A stretch of DNA of 64,000 bases, from contig NZ_CP031747.1 in the NCBI RefSeq assembly GCF_005311025.1, positions 3,325,634-3,389,633 on the forward strand, read 5' to 3'. This document shows, one piece after another, positions 1-8,651 of the stretch; position 1 is the stretch's first letter; every line of letters begins with the position of its first letter. The stretch is from Alcaligenes faecalis. GTDB taxonomy: Bacteria; Pseudomonadota; Gammaproteobacteria; Burkholderiales; Burkholderiaceae_B. The notes under the pieces are model-generated. The model saw nothing but the letters and a program-made list of their open reading frames with translations. It did not search any database and was not told the DNA's origin. The position numbers were made by a program, and so were the translations under genes.

Positions 1-1666
1 CAATCCCTTCCCAGAAGCTGGCGCTCCCCACCAAAACCGCATTACCACGGGCACGGAACTCGTCCAGCAGAACTTGCCGTGAACGCTCCCCTTGGCGCAG
101 CACATTGCGTTCGATGTCTTCCCGATCAAATCGGTCCCGCAGCATATCTGCAATCCGCTCGACCGAGCGCAAGGTGGTACAGAGCACCAGCACACCACCC
201 TGACCCGCCTTGATCAGCGGAATGAGCGCATCCACGAAGGCCTGATTGAAGTTGGGATGGCTAGGAAGCGGCAAGGTGCTGGGGACGTAGAACAGCGCCT
301 GATTCGGATAGTCGAACGGCGAAGCCCAGGCTTCGGTGCGAGCATCAAACAAACCCAGTTGACGCTTGAAGTGATTGAAATCACCATGCACCGACAAGGT
401 GGCCGAGGTCAGCACCCAGGACTGCTCCTTGCCTCGGTAGCGCGAGAAAATCTTGGCGACCGACAAAGGCGCGCTATGCAAGCGCAGATAATGCTGCCCA
501 CTTTCTACCCAACGCACGAACTCGTCGGGCTGGTCTTCGTCTTTTTCGCTTTCTGGCAAATAGGCGTGGCGGCCCTGACGGTCCGGCTGGCTCCATTGGA
601 ACAAGCGCGCACGTAACTCCAAGGCGCTTTTATGCGCCGCCGTCAGATCAGGATGGCGCTCAGCCACCATGGCCAGCATCTTGATGACCTTGTCGAAGGT
701 CTCCAGCAAATTCTCCAACGCTTCATCAAACAGCTCGGGCTCGGGCAAGGCCTGAAAAGTGGCACGGCCACCTTGAGCGGCCAGCGACGCGGTGCGCAAA
801 TGCAAATCCCGAGCCGCTTGCTCCAGCTTGCGCGCCACCTGACTCCAGTCCACGGTCTCGCGCGCCTGGGCCAGACCCGCCGCTTCTATCTGACGACACA
901 AATCCGTCAATTGATACAAGGACACGCTACTACCCAGAAAACGGGTGGCCACGTCGGGCAGTTGGTGTGCCTCGTCAAACACCACCAGATCCACGCTAGG
1001 CAGCAAATCCGTCACACCCTCTTCGCGCAAGGCCAGGTCCGCCATGAATAGAGCATGGTTCACCACTACTACATCCGCATCCTGGGCATGACGGCGCGCC
1101 TTCATCACAAAGCAGTCGCGCACAAAGGGGCAATCCTGTCCCAGGCAGTTATCGCGTGTGGAAGTGACTCGGTGCCAAATATCCGCGTCCTCCGGGACTT
1201 CGGCCAACTCACCCTTGTCGCCGCTACGGCTGCGTTCAGTAAAAAGCTGGATGGCCCGCAGATAAGCAATTTCCGCACGGGACTTCAGGGCTCGATCATC
1301 CTGACCCAATCGTTCCAAATGGTAATGACAAACGTAGTTGCTGCGCCCCTTGAGCAAGGCCACATCCACCGGCAAGGCCAGCGCTTTACGCAGGTGGGGA
1401 ATATCCCGACGGAACAATTGATCCTGCAAGGTACGCGTTCCGGTCGAAACCAGCGCTTTGCCACCTTGCATGAACACAGGCACCAGATAGGCCCAGGTCT
1501 TGCCCGTGCCTGTGCCCGCCTCGGCAATCAATACGCCGGACTCGGCGACCGTCTCGCTGATGGCTTGGGCCAGCTCCAGCTGAGCCTGCCGCGGACGATA
1601 GTGCGAGACAGACTCTGCCAGAGGGCCTTGGGGAGAAAAGATATCGGAATAATCCTGCAACAACAT
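1..1666 (-). CDS. DinG/YoaA-type ATP-dependent DNA helicase (3' end outside window)
   Basis: This is the first 555 residues of an XPD-like superfamily 2 helicase; the gene runs off the left edge. The Walker A motif AEAGTGTGKT is at residues 48-57 and the DEAH box is VVFDEAHQ. Four cysteines (in NYVCHY, DNCLG, QDCPF and RDCFV) lie between them, as in the iron-sulfur cluster of DinG, YoaA and XPD. The family unwinds DNA 5' to 3' and acts in repair and in clearing replication blocks. The start is the first ATG of this frame; no strong Shine-Dalgarno precedes it. A LexA-type box lies about 40 bp upstream, which fits SOS induction. Without the C-terminus I cannot separate DinG from YoaA. Confidence 0.9.
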   Translation of the reverse strand, partial: MLLQDYSDIFSPQGPLAESVSHYRPRQAQLELAQAISETVAESGVLIAEAGTGTGKTWAYLVPVFMQGGKALVSTGTRTLQDQLFRRDIPHLRKALALPVDVALLKGRSNYVCHYHLERLGQDDRALKSRAEIAYLRAIQLFTERSRSGDKGELAEVPEDADIWHRVTSTRDNCLGQDCPFVRDCFVMKARRHAQDADVVVVNHALFMADLALREEGVTDLLPSVDLVVFDEAHQLPDVATRFLGSSVSLYQLTDLCRQIEAAGLAQARETVDWSQVARKLEQAARDLHLRTASLAAQGGRATFQALPEPELFDEALENLLETFDKVIKMLAMVAERHPDLTAAHKSALELRARLFQWSQPDRQGRHAYLPESEKDEDQPDEFVRWVESGQHYLRLHSAPLSVAKIFSRYRGKEQSWVLTSATLSVHGDFNHFKRQLGLFDARTEAWASPFDYPNQALFYVPSTLPLPSHPNFNQAFVDALIPLIKAGQGGVLVLCTTLRSVERIADMLRDRFDREDIERNVLRQGERSRQVLLDEFRARGNAVLVGSASFWEGI

Positions 1667-1705
1667 GGGGCAAAACCGCTCAGGGAGAGGTGACGAATGA
1701 CAGAA

Positions 1706-1721
1706 CTGTCTACAATCACAG
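1706..1721. promoter_or_regulatory. Putative LexA (SOS) box
   Basis: The sequence is CTGT-N8-ACAG, the core of the LexA consensus in beta- and gammaproteobacteria. It lies 40 bp upstream of the helicase start (minus strand) and about 105 bp upstream of tex. DinG and YoaA are SOS-regulated in E. coli, so the position makes biological sense. The inner eight bases are not the ideal alternating TA, so affinity may be moderate. Confidence 0.6.
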
Positions 1722-1826
1722 TGGAATACATACAAGATGATACCTGCCAATTCTGGGTCGCTGCCGGTCTTTATGGCAAAATGCGGCGCTTGCAGACCCT
1801 TTTACAACGATGGACCCATAACTGAA

Positions 1827-4175
1827 ATGACTGTGGAAACCCTCGCCCAGCAACAGGATCACCAACAGATTCTGGCGCTACTGGCCTCTGAACTGAACAT
1901 CCGCATCCAACAAGCCGCCTCTACGGTTGAGCTCTTGGACAACGGGGCCACGGTCCCTTTTATTGCCCGTTACCGCAAGGAAGCGACTGGCGGCCTGGAC
2001 GATAATGTCCTGCGTGATCTGGAAGTGCGCCTGATCTATTTGCGCGATATGCAATCGCGTCGTCATGCCATTCTGGAATCGATCCGCCAGCAGGAAAAAC
2101 TGACGCCCGAGCTGGAGCAAGCCATTTTGGCGGCTGACACCAAGCAGCGTCTGGAAGACTTGTACGCCCCTTACAAGCCCAAGCGCCGTACCCGTGCCCA
2201 GATTGCCCGCGAAGCCGGCCTGGAGCCGCTGGCGGACGCCATTCTGGCCCAGAAGGATGCAGACCCTGTGGCGCTGGCCGAAGGCTATCTGAATGCCGAA
2301 GCCAAGATCGATACGGCCAAAGCCGCCCTGGACGGTGCCCGCGACATTCTGGCCGAACGCTTTGCCGAGCAGGCCGACCTGCTGGAAGCCATGCGCGACT
2401 ATCTGTGGAAGTCCGCTCACTTGTACTCCAAGGTTGCCGAAGGCAAGGAACAGGAAGGCGACAAGTTCCGCGACTGGTTCGACTTTAACGAAGCGCTGCG
2501 CCAACTGCCTTCTCACCGCGTGCTGGCTTTGTTGCGCGGTCGTCAGCAAGGTGCACTGGACCTGCGCCTGGGCCTGAACCCCGAGCAGGATGCGCTTCTG
2601 CCTCACCCTTGTGTACTGAAAGTCGCCGAGCTGACCGATATTGGCGCTGACTTTTCCGCCGACGCCAGCCCACGCGACCATTGGCTGGCCGAGGTTTGCC
2701 GCTGGACCTGGCGCGTCAAGTTGCTGACAGCATTCGAATCCGAGCTGATTGGCCGTCTGCGCGAAGAAGCCGAGCAAGAATCCACCCGCGTGTTTGCCGC
2801 TAATCTGCGCGATTTGCTGCTGGCAGCCCCCGCTGGCAATAAAGCCGTTCTGGGCCTGGACCCAGGTATTCGTACCGGCGTAAAAGCCGCTGTGATCGAT
2901 GCAACCGGCAAGGTGCTGGATACGGCCACCGTCTACCCCTTTGAGCCCCGTCGTGACCGCGAAGGCGCCATTCGTACCCTGGCCGGTCTGGCTACTCGCT
3001 ACCAAGTTGAACTGGTGGCGATTGGTAACGGCACAGCGTCGCGCGAAACCGAGAAACTGGTTGCCGACCTGCAATCCGCTTTCCCGCAGTTGCCTTTGAC
3101 TCGCGTAGTCGTGTCCGAGGCGGGCGCTTCGGTGTACTCCGCCTCTGAACTGGCCGCACAAGAATTCCCGGATATGGACGTCAGCCTGCGCGGTGCTGTT
3201 TCCATCGCCCGCCGCCTGCAAGACCCACTGGCCGAGCTAGTCAAGATCGATCCCAAATCCATTGGTGTGGGTCAGTACCAGCACGACGTGAACCAGCGCG
3301 AACTGGCTCGCAGCCTGGACGCCGTAGTTGAGGATTGTGTGAACGCCGTGGGTGTGGACGTCAACACCGCCTCTGCTCCCCTGCTGGCGCGCGTTTCCGG
3401 CCTGAACAACACGCTGGCCAAAAACATCGTCACCTGGCGTGACGAAAACGGTGCCTTCCAAAGCCGCAAGCAGTTGCGTGAAGTGCCGCGCTTTGGTGAA
3501 AAAGCCTTTGAACAGGCAGCGGGCTTTTTGCGTATTCCCGGTGCAGCCAACCCTCTGGACGCCTCGGCGGTTCACCCCGAAGCCTATCCGGTTGCCGCCC
3601 GCATTCTGGAGCGCCTGCAAACCGAAGCCAGCGATGTCATGGGTAAATCCGGCGCACTGAAAGGCTTGTCGCCTTCCGACTTCACGGATGAGCGCTTTGG
3701 TTTGCCCACCGTGCGTGATATTTTTAATGAAATTGAAAAGCCCGGTCGCGACCCTCGCCCTGAATTCACCACCGCCAAGTTCCAGGAAGGCATCAACTCC
3801 CTGAACGATTTGACGCCCGGCATGATTCTGGAAGGCGTGGTCACCAACGTGGCCAACTTTGGTGCCTTTGTGGACGTGGGTGTGCACCAGGACGGTCTGG
3901 TGCATATCTCGGCCCTGTCCGAGACCTTTGTCAAAGATCCGCGTGATGTGGTTCGCGTTGGGCAGACCGTTAAGGTTAAAGTCCAGGAAGTGGATGTAGC
4001 TCGTAAGCGTATCGGCTTGACCATGCGCCTGAACGACGACAGCGGCCCTGTGCGTGGTTCCAGCAACACCAGCAACGCACCCCAGCGCCGTTCCGGAAAC
4101 AATCGCCCCAACCGGCAAGCTGAACCGGCACCGACAGGTGCTATGGCAGCCGCCTTTAGCAAACTTCGGAGATAA
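1827..4175 (+). CDS. tex: Tex family transcription accessory protein (S1 RNA-binding)
   Basis: The product has 782 residues, the usual Tex length. It has a helical N-terminal domain (IPFIARYRKEATGGLDD-like core), a YqgF/RNase H-like domain starting at LGLDPGIRTG, helix-hairpin-helix segments (VNTASAPLLARVSGL), and a C-terminal S1 domain (GVVTNVANFGAFVDVG, DGLVHIS) followed by an Arg/Asn-rich tail. Tex binds nucleic acid and is linked to transcription and toxin expression in Bordetella. The frame is open 30 codons further upstream, but the ATG at 1827 starts the conserved N-terminus (MTVETLAQQQ), so I use it. The next gene follows after 3 bases and is probably cotranscribed. Confidence 0.95.
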   Translation: MTVETLAQQQDHQQILALLASELNIRIQQAASTVELLDNGATVPFIARYRKEATGGLDDNVLRDLEVRLIYLRDMQSRRHAILESIRQQEKLTPELEQAILAADTKQRLEDLYAPYKPKRRTRAQIAREAGLEPLADAILAQKDADPVALAEGYLNAEAKIDTAKAALDGARDILAERFAEQADLLEAMRDYLWKSAHLYSKVAEGKEQEGDKFRDWFDFNEALRQLPSHRVLALLRGRQQGALDLRLGLNPEQDALLPHPCVLKVAELTDIGADFSADASPRDHWLAEVCRWTWRVKLLTAFESELIGRLREEAEQESTRVFAANLRDLLLAAPAGNKAVLGLDPGIRTGVKAAVIDATGKVLDTATVYPFEPRRDREGAIRTLAGLATRYQVELVAIGNGTASRETEKLVADLQSAFPQLPLTRVVVSEAGASVYSASELAAQEFPDMDVSLRGAVSIARRLQDPLAELVKIDPKSIGVGQYQHDVNQRELARSLDAVVEDCVNAVGVDVNTASAPLLARVSGLNNTLAKNIVTWRDENGAFQSRKQLREVPRFGEKAFEQAAGFLRIPGAANPLDASAVHPEAYPVAARILERLQTEASDVMGKSGALKGLSPSDFTDERFGLPTVRDIFNEIEKPGRDPRPEFTTAKFQEGINSLNDLTPGMILEGVVTNVANFGAFVDVGVHQDGLVHISALSETFVKDPRDVVRVGQTVKVKVQEVDVARKRIGLTMRLNDDSGPVRGSSNTSNAPQRRSGNNRPNRQAEPAPTGAMAAAFSKLRR

Positions 4176-4178
4176 GCC

Positions 4179-4691
4179 ATGACTGAGACCGAGCGCCTTT
4201 CCCAACTGACGCGTCTGCTCAATCTGCTGACCGGATTTGATCAGAAGGAACAGGATATTGCAGCCATCAGCCAGTCCGTGCTGACAGCCAGCGCCAGCCC
4301 GACAGCGATGGGTGAGGCGTATGGCAAGCACGCCCAGAACTTGATGGAACACGATCCGGATGGTGCTCTGATCCTGGCCATCAGCTACGAGCTGGACGAC
4401 TATCTGGCTCTGGCCGATACCGTGGACGAACTGTGGGAAGAGATTCTGGCTGCCTTTGAAAGCCAGGATCTGCCCGCCTTTCCCTACGACGACATGCCTT
4501 TTCAGGACGTGGACGGCTTTTTCCAATGGGCGAACGAGCAGTTGCAGGAGTTTCACCCCTCCTACTGCCTGCTGGAATTTGCCCAAAGCTATGACGAGGA
4601 ATTTCAGCTGATCGTGGTCAAACGCGAGAACCTGGAAGAAATTCTAAGTCTGTGTGAAAAACTGGATATTCCCGCTCAAGCAGCCGAATAA
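4179..4691 (+). CDS. Conserved hypothetical acidic protein, 170 aa
   Basis: This is a soluble, strongly acidic protein with no signal peptide or membrane segment. It starts three bases after the tex stop, so the two are probably one transcript, and a hairpin with a short T run follows it. It is rich in Asp, Glu and aromatic residues (for example DDMPFQDVDGFFQWANEQ). I suspect a DUF6630-type family but cannot confirm that. The tight coupling to tex and clean codon use make it a real gene; function is unknown. Confidence 0.8.
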   Translation: MTETERLSQLTRLLNLLTGFDQKEQDIAAISQSVLTASASPTAMGEAYGKHAQNLMEHDPDGALILAISYELDDYLALADTVDELWEEILAAFESQDLPAFPYDDMPFQDVDGFFQWANEQLQEFHPSYCLLEFAQSYDEEFQLIVVKRENLEEILSLCEKLDIPAQAAE

Positions 4692-4718
4692 GGCCAGTAA
4701 TCCCGGCCCAAACACACC

Positions 4719-4756
4719 AAGCCCTGCGTGAGCATTCATGCAGGGCTTGATGCTTT
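4719..4756 (+). terminator. Probable Rho-independent terminator after tex operon
   Basis: A perfect 9-bp stem (AAGCCCTGC / GCAGGGCTT) with a 12-nt loop lies 28 bp after the stop of the 170-aa gene. A short T run (GATGCTTTT) follows. Confidence 0.6.
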
Positions 4757-4817
4757 TGGCCCGCCTGAATGCCAAGCAGCTCAAAGCGCATTAGACTAGT
4801 CCCACCATCAACATCAG

Positions 4818-4842
4818 CAAGCGAGCCTCTTGTGCTCGCTTG
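4818..4842. repeat. Inverted repeat upstream of acetyltransferase gene
   Basis: Perfect 9-bp arms CAAGCGAGC / GCTCGCTTG flank a 7-nt loop, 85 bp upstream of the acetyltransferase start. No T run follows on the plus strand, so this may be an operator or a 5' UTR hairpin rather than a terminator. Confidence 0.5.
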
Positions 4843-4926
4843 GCTGCTTGGCCCAAACACGAACACCCACTTTGCCGGGACCGGCGCAAAGTCAGTTCCC
4901 GCGCGGCAAGGTCCAGAAGGAAAAAC

Positions 4927-5571
4927 ATGGAGAAAAAACACTGGTCGCAGGTCGAACTCCTGCACGAAACCGTATCCAATCCCAATATTCACGTACGCGG
5001 CACACACAGCTATTACAGCCATGCCTGGACAGACAGTTTTGAAGAAAGCGTAGTGCGTTACCTGTACGGGGACGAATACAGCCGCAAGGCCTGGACCTCG
5101 CAATGGCCGGTAGACCAGCTGCATATTGGCGACTACGTGTGCATCGGTGCCGAGGCTGTCATTCTGATGGGCGGCAATCACACACATCGCATGGACTGGT
5201 TCAGCCTGTACCCCTTCGTGGACAAGATTACGGAGGCTTACGTCGGTAAAGGCGACACCCATATTCACGATGGTGCCTGGATCGGCATGCGAGCCATGAT
5301 CATGCCCGGCGTGGTCATTGGTGAAGGCGCCGTAATTGCCTCGGGTGCACTGGTCACCAAGAATGTGGCCCCGTATACGATTGTGGCGGGCAACCCGGCT
5401 GTGCCGGTGCGCAAGCGCTTTGAAGACGCAGCGATTGACCGGCTATTGGCCTTGAAGATTTACGACTGGCCGGAAGAGAAGTTCACGGCGTTGCGAGATG
5501 TGATCTGCGCAGAAGATATTGCAGCATTGGAGCAGGCCAGCCAGGACTGGGATCAGAAGTCCAAAGCCTAA
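4927..5571 (+). CDS. CatB/Vat-like hexapeptide O-acetyltransferase
   Basis: The product has 214 residues and belongs to the left-handed beta-helix xenobiotic acetyltransferases. These trimeric enzymes transfer acetyl from acetyl-CoA to a hydroxyl group. The hexapeptide repeat region runs through IGDYVCIGAEAVILMGGNH and IHDGAWIGMRAMIMPGVVIG to the usual VAGNPAVPVRKRF close. The His in GGNHTHRMDW matches the catalytic His of this group. The frame is open upstream, but the ATG at 4927 has a good Shine-Dalgarno (GAAGGA) and begins the conserved part. Members include chloramphenicol and streptogramin acetyltransferases, but most chromosomal copies have unknown substrates, so I make no resistance claim. 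Confidence 0.85.
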   Translation: MEKKHWSQVELLHETVSNPNIHVRGTHSYYSHAWTDSFEESVVRYLYGDEYSRKAWTSQWPVDQLHIGDYVCIGAEAVILMGGNHTHRMDWFSLYPFVDKITEAYVGKGDTHIHDGAWIGMRAMIMPGVVIGEGAVIASGALVTKNVAPYTIVAGNPAVPVRKRFEDAAIDRLLALKIYDWPEEKFTALRDVICAEDIAALEQASQDWDQKSKA

Positions 5572-5660
5572 GAGCGACTGGCCCAGGCTCAAGTCCAGGT
5601 CTTAAGTCCGAATCCAGATTTCGGGCTCAGAATTCAGAGTTCACGTTCGGATCAGATCTG

Positions 5661-5695
5661 GTTTGGTTTGGTTTGGTTTGGTTTGACCTGACCTG
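5661..5695. repeat. Pentanucleotide tandem repeat (GTTTG)5-(ACCTG)2
   Basis: Five perfect copies of GTTTG are followed by two of ACCTG, within the 371-bp gap between the acetyltransferase and trpS stop codons. The 5' part of the gap also has imperfect repeats of AAGTCC/AATCCAG. Apart from this and the trpS terminator I see nothing else in the gap. The repeats lie outside coding sequence, after both convergent genes. Confidence 0.85.
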
Positions 5696-5795
5696 ATTTC
5701 AAGAATGAATTCAAGGCCAAAGCCGATTACACGAGCAAGGTCAAGCCAAGCTCCAGCTTGATCTTCTGCACACGCTCGGTACAAGGAATAAAGAA

Positions 5796-5833
5796 CAGCT
5801 CCAAAAGTGAGATAAGTCTCTCTTTTGGAGCTG
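5796..5833 (-). terminator. Rho-independent terminator of trpS
   Basis: A 12-bp perfect stem (CAGCTCCAAAAG / CTTTTGGAGCTG) encloses a 14-nt loop, 110 bp past the trpS stop. On the minus strand it is followed by TTCTTTATT. It may act in both directions between the convergent genes. Confidence 0.65.
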
Positions 5834-5942
5834 CTCATTTTCAAGCAATCTTCAAGCTGAAGCGCTGCTGCTCAAAGAAGCTTGCTGCCTCCACTGCGGC
5901 ATCAATCCTGACAGCCGATCAATCCCACAGTAGACAAACCAC

Positions 5943-7265
5943 TTAGTCGCGCATCGAATCCAAAGCGGCTGCAACGGCATCACGCAGATCTGCCGATACT
6001 CGTGCCACTTCTTCACCGGCACAATGGATTTGCAACTCCTGACCGTCCTGCTTGGCAACTTCGGCAAAAGCCGCAGTCTGCAGTGCCTTGATCGCCACAC
6101 CAGCCTGTTTTGGGTCTGCGTAAGAGCGAGACAGAAACAGCTCTTGTCCAGCAGCATCTTGCAGGCGGAAACGGAAGGTGCCATCTTCGTCGCGGAAGTT
6201 CACAAAACGAGCTTTACGAGCCTTGGCTTCAGTCTTGCTAACTGCCACGCTCAAGGGGTCACGCAGGCCCACGGCCGCCTTCAATTCATGGATGAAGGGG
6301 GTAGCGTAGGCACGAGCCTTGCGCGCGCCAACTTGCAGCAAATCCTCAATATCCTGGGGACGAGCCATCAAGGCTTCGTAGCGATCGCGCATGGGCGCAA
6401 TCATGGCTTCCAGCAACTGATGCAAGGCATCCTTGGCCTCGCCCCAGGCCATGCCGTCGATCAATTGCTGACGGAAGGCTTGGGTCTGCTCGGGTGTCGC
6501 AAATGCCTTGTACAAGGCCGTCAGGTGCGAATCATCGGGATCTTTAGACTCGCCGGGACCTTTGGAGTCCGTCACGATGCGGGCAATGGCCGCCTTCAGT
6601 GCCTTGGCACCACCCTCGAACAGAGGAATCGTGTTGTCGTAGCTCTTGGACATCTTGCGACCATCCAGACCAGGCAAGAGGGCCACGTCCTCTTCCACTT
6701 GTACTTCAGGCAATACAAACAGCTCCTTGCCACGGCCATACAGATGATTGAAGCTCTTGGCGATATCGCGTGCCATTTCCAGGTGCTGCACCTGATCCCG
6801 GCCCACAGGTACCTTGTGGGCATTGAACATCAGGATGTCAGCCGCCATCAGTACGGGGTAGCTGAACAGGCCCATGGTGACGCCATCATCAGGCTCTACG
6901 CCCGCCGCTTCATTCTTGTCGACAGAAGCCTTGTAAGCGTGTGCACGGTTCATCAAGCCCTTGCCGGTTACGCAACCCAGCATCCAGGACAGCTCCGGAA
7001 TTTCCGGAATATCGGATTGACGGTAGAACGTTACTTTTTCCACATCCAGGCCGCAGGCCAGCCAGGTAGCAGCAATCGCACGGCGCGAAATGGCTACGCG
7101 CTCCGGATCGTCACATTTGATCAGGGCGTGGTAGTCCGCCATGAAGAAAAATGCGTCGACATCGGCTTGCTGGCTAGCACGGATAGCAGGACGAATCGCC
7201 CCGGCATAGTTACCCAAGTGTGGAATACCGGTCGTTGTAACGCCGGTCAGTACTCGTGTCGTCAT
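5943..7265 (-). CDS. trpS: Tryptophan--tRNA ligase, long form with C-terminal extension
   Basis: This class Ic synthetase charges tRNA-Trp. The HIGH-like motif is PHLG at residues 15-18 ([10 protein letters not shown]) and KMSKS is at 204-208. It has 440 residues, about 100 more than the compact E. coli form. The extension from about residue 345 contains [18 protein letters not shown], which resembles a DUF1508/YegP fold. Long TrpS forms of this kind are known in several proteobacteria. The gene lies 76 bp downstream of zapE on the same strand and has its own terminator. Confidence 0.96.
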   Translation of the reverse strand: MTTRVLTGVTTTGIPHLGNYAGAIRPAIRASQQADVDAFFFMADYHALIKCDDPERVAISRRAIAATWLACGLDVEKVTFYRQSDIPEIPELSWMLGCVTGKGLMNRAHAYKASVDKNEAAGVEPDDGVTMGLFSYPVLMAADILMFNAHKVPVGRDQVQHLEMARDIAKSFNHLYGRGKELFVLPEVQVEEDVALLPGLDGRKMSKSYDNTIPLFEGGAKALKAAIARIVTDSKGPGESKDPDDSHLTALYKAFATPEQTQAFRQQLIDGMAWGEAKDALHQLLEAMIAPMRDRYEALMARPQDIEDLLQVGARKARAYATPFIHELKAAVGLRDPLSVAVSKTEAKARKARFVNFRDEDGTFRFRLQDAAGQELFLSRSYADPKQAGVAIKALQTAAFAEVAKQDGQELQIHCAGEEVARVSADLRDAVAAALDSMRD

Positions 7266-7341
7266 GATAAAAAATACGCTTATAAAACTACGTGTCAGGG
7301 TTCAGGAATCAGACGCGTGGCCAGTGGCCGCGCCCAGCATC

Positions 7342-8433
7342 CTACAAAATAACTGCCTGGCGCCGTTCTGACTCCAGGTACTCCCGCGATTGCATTTCCA
7401 TCAAACGCGAGACAGTACGGTGGAACTCATTGGCCATAGGGCCATCCACATACAATTCTTCTTCAGGTACCGCGGCGGACATGATGAACTTCACCTTGTG
7501 ATCGTAAAAAACGTCGACCAGCCAGGTGAAGCGTCGCGCCGCAGAGGCATCACGCGCTGTCATGCGAGGCACATCAGACAAAATCACGGTCTGGAAGCGG
7601 TTCGCCAGTTCCAGATAGTCGTTTTGCGAACGTGGGCTGACGCACAGGGTCTCGAAATCAAACCAGACGGCTGAACCGGACAAGGCGACCGCTTTTACAT
7701 CCCGGTTTTCAATACTGAGCACCGGCTCTTGAGGGGCCGTGTCCGACAAGGCCGTGAACATGGATTGCAGTTCTGCGGTGGTCTCCGGACCCAATGGCGT
7801 CAGATAGGTTTTCACCTGTTCCAGCGCACGGCGGCGGTAATCCACACCCGTATCCACGTTCATGATGTCCATGTTCTTCTGAATCAGCGCAATGGCGGGC
7901 AGAATGCGATCGCGGTGCAGGCCTTCCGGATACAGCGTGGAGGGCTCGTAGTTGGACGTCATCACAAAGGAGGTGCCGCGCTCGAACAGACCCAACAGCA
8001 GCTTGTACAGAATCATGGCATCGGCCACATCCGAGACGTGGAACTCGTCAAAACAGATCAGGCGATAACGCTTGGCGATACGCTTGGCGACCTCATCCAA
8101 GGGATCACTCATGCCTTTGACCTGATTCAGCTCTTTGTGCACGCCGCGCATGAACTCATGGAAGTGAATCCGAGTTTTGCGCTTGAGCGGCACCGTCAGG
8201 TAGAAGGCGTCCATCAGAAAGCTCTTGCCGCGCCCGACCCCACCCCACAGGTACACACCACGCGGCACTTCCGGGCGGGAAAACATGCGACGTAAGGTAC
8301 TGGAGCGCATTTTGCGATACTCCACCCACTCGTCGTAATAGCGTTGCAGCCGGTCTATAGCTTGCTCCTGCGCCTGGTCGGCACGGTAGCCTTTTTCCGC
8401 TAAAGCCTGATGGTAATACTCGCGAACATTCAT
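7342..8433 (-). CDS. zapE: Cell division protein ZapE (AFG1-like ATPase)
   Basis: The product is a 363-residue AAA+ ATPase of the AFG1/ZapE family. The Walker A motif GGVGRGKS is at residues 64-71, and CFDEFHVSDVADAM carries Walker B. ZapE binds FtsZ and affects Z-ring stability. The frame is open 33 codons further upstream, but that stretch is cysteine-rich and unlike the family, while MNVREYYHQAL is a normal N-terminus, so I start at the ATG at 8433. It lies between the lpdA terminator and trpS. Confidence 0.92.
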   Translation of the reverse strand: MNVREYYHQALAEKGYRADQAQEQAIDRLQRYYDEWVEYRKMRSSTLRRMFSRPEVPRGVYLWGGVGRGKSFLMDAFYLTVPLKRKTRIHFHEFMRGVHKELNQVKGMSDPLDEVAKRIAKRYRLICFDEFHVSDVADAMILYKLLLGLFERGTSFVMTSNYEPSTLYPEGLHRDRILPAIALIQKNMDIMNVDTGVDYRRRALEQVKTYLTPLGPETTAELQSMFTALSDTAPQEPVLSIENRDVKAVALSGSAVWFDFETLCVSPRSQNDYLELANRFQTVILSDVPRMTARDASAARRFTWLVDVFYDHKVKFIMSAAVPEEELYVDGPMANEFHRTVSRLMEMQSREYLESERRQAVIL

Positions 8434-8598
8434 ATCACTGAAAATAAAAGAACCTGTCCAAGACAGGTAGTGGTCTGCCAGCATGCACTGCGATCCACAG
8501 CAGCACCGCTTTTGATGCAGGGTCTGAGGCATACTGCGCGGTCAATTATCTCACGCATCGCAGCCGCTACGGACTGCTGTGATCAGCCTTTCGTGACG

Positions 8599-8630
8599 AA
8601 AAAAAGGGCGAGCCCGTGCCCGCCCTTTTC
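8599..8630 (-). terminator. Rho-independent terminator of odhAB-lpdA operon
   Basis: The stem AAAAGGGCG / CGCCCTTTT has a 10-nt loop. On the minus strand it is followed by an unbroken run of T. It lies just after the lpdA stop. Confidence 0.85.
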
Positions 8631-8651
8631 CAACAACACCCTGAAAGTCTA

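Noticed and set aside
1700-1711. GACAG-AA-CTGTC palindrome near the helicase promoter
   Set aside because: It overlaps the better CTGT-N8-ACAG LexA match, and the short spacing does not fit a known operator.
4818-4842. Hairpin before the acetyltransferase as an attenuation leader or riboswitch
   Set aside because: No conserved aptamer blocks, no leader peptide with drug-responsive codons, and no T run.
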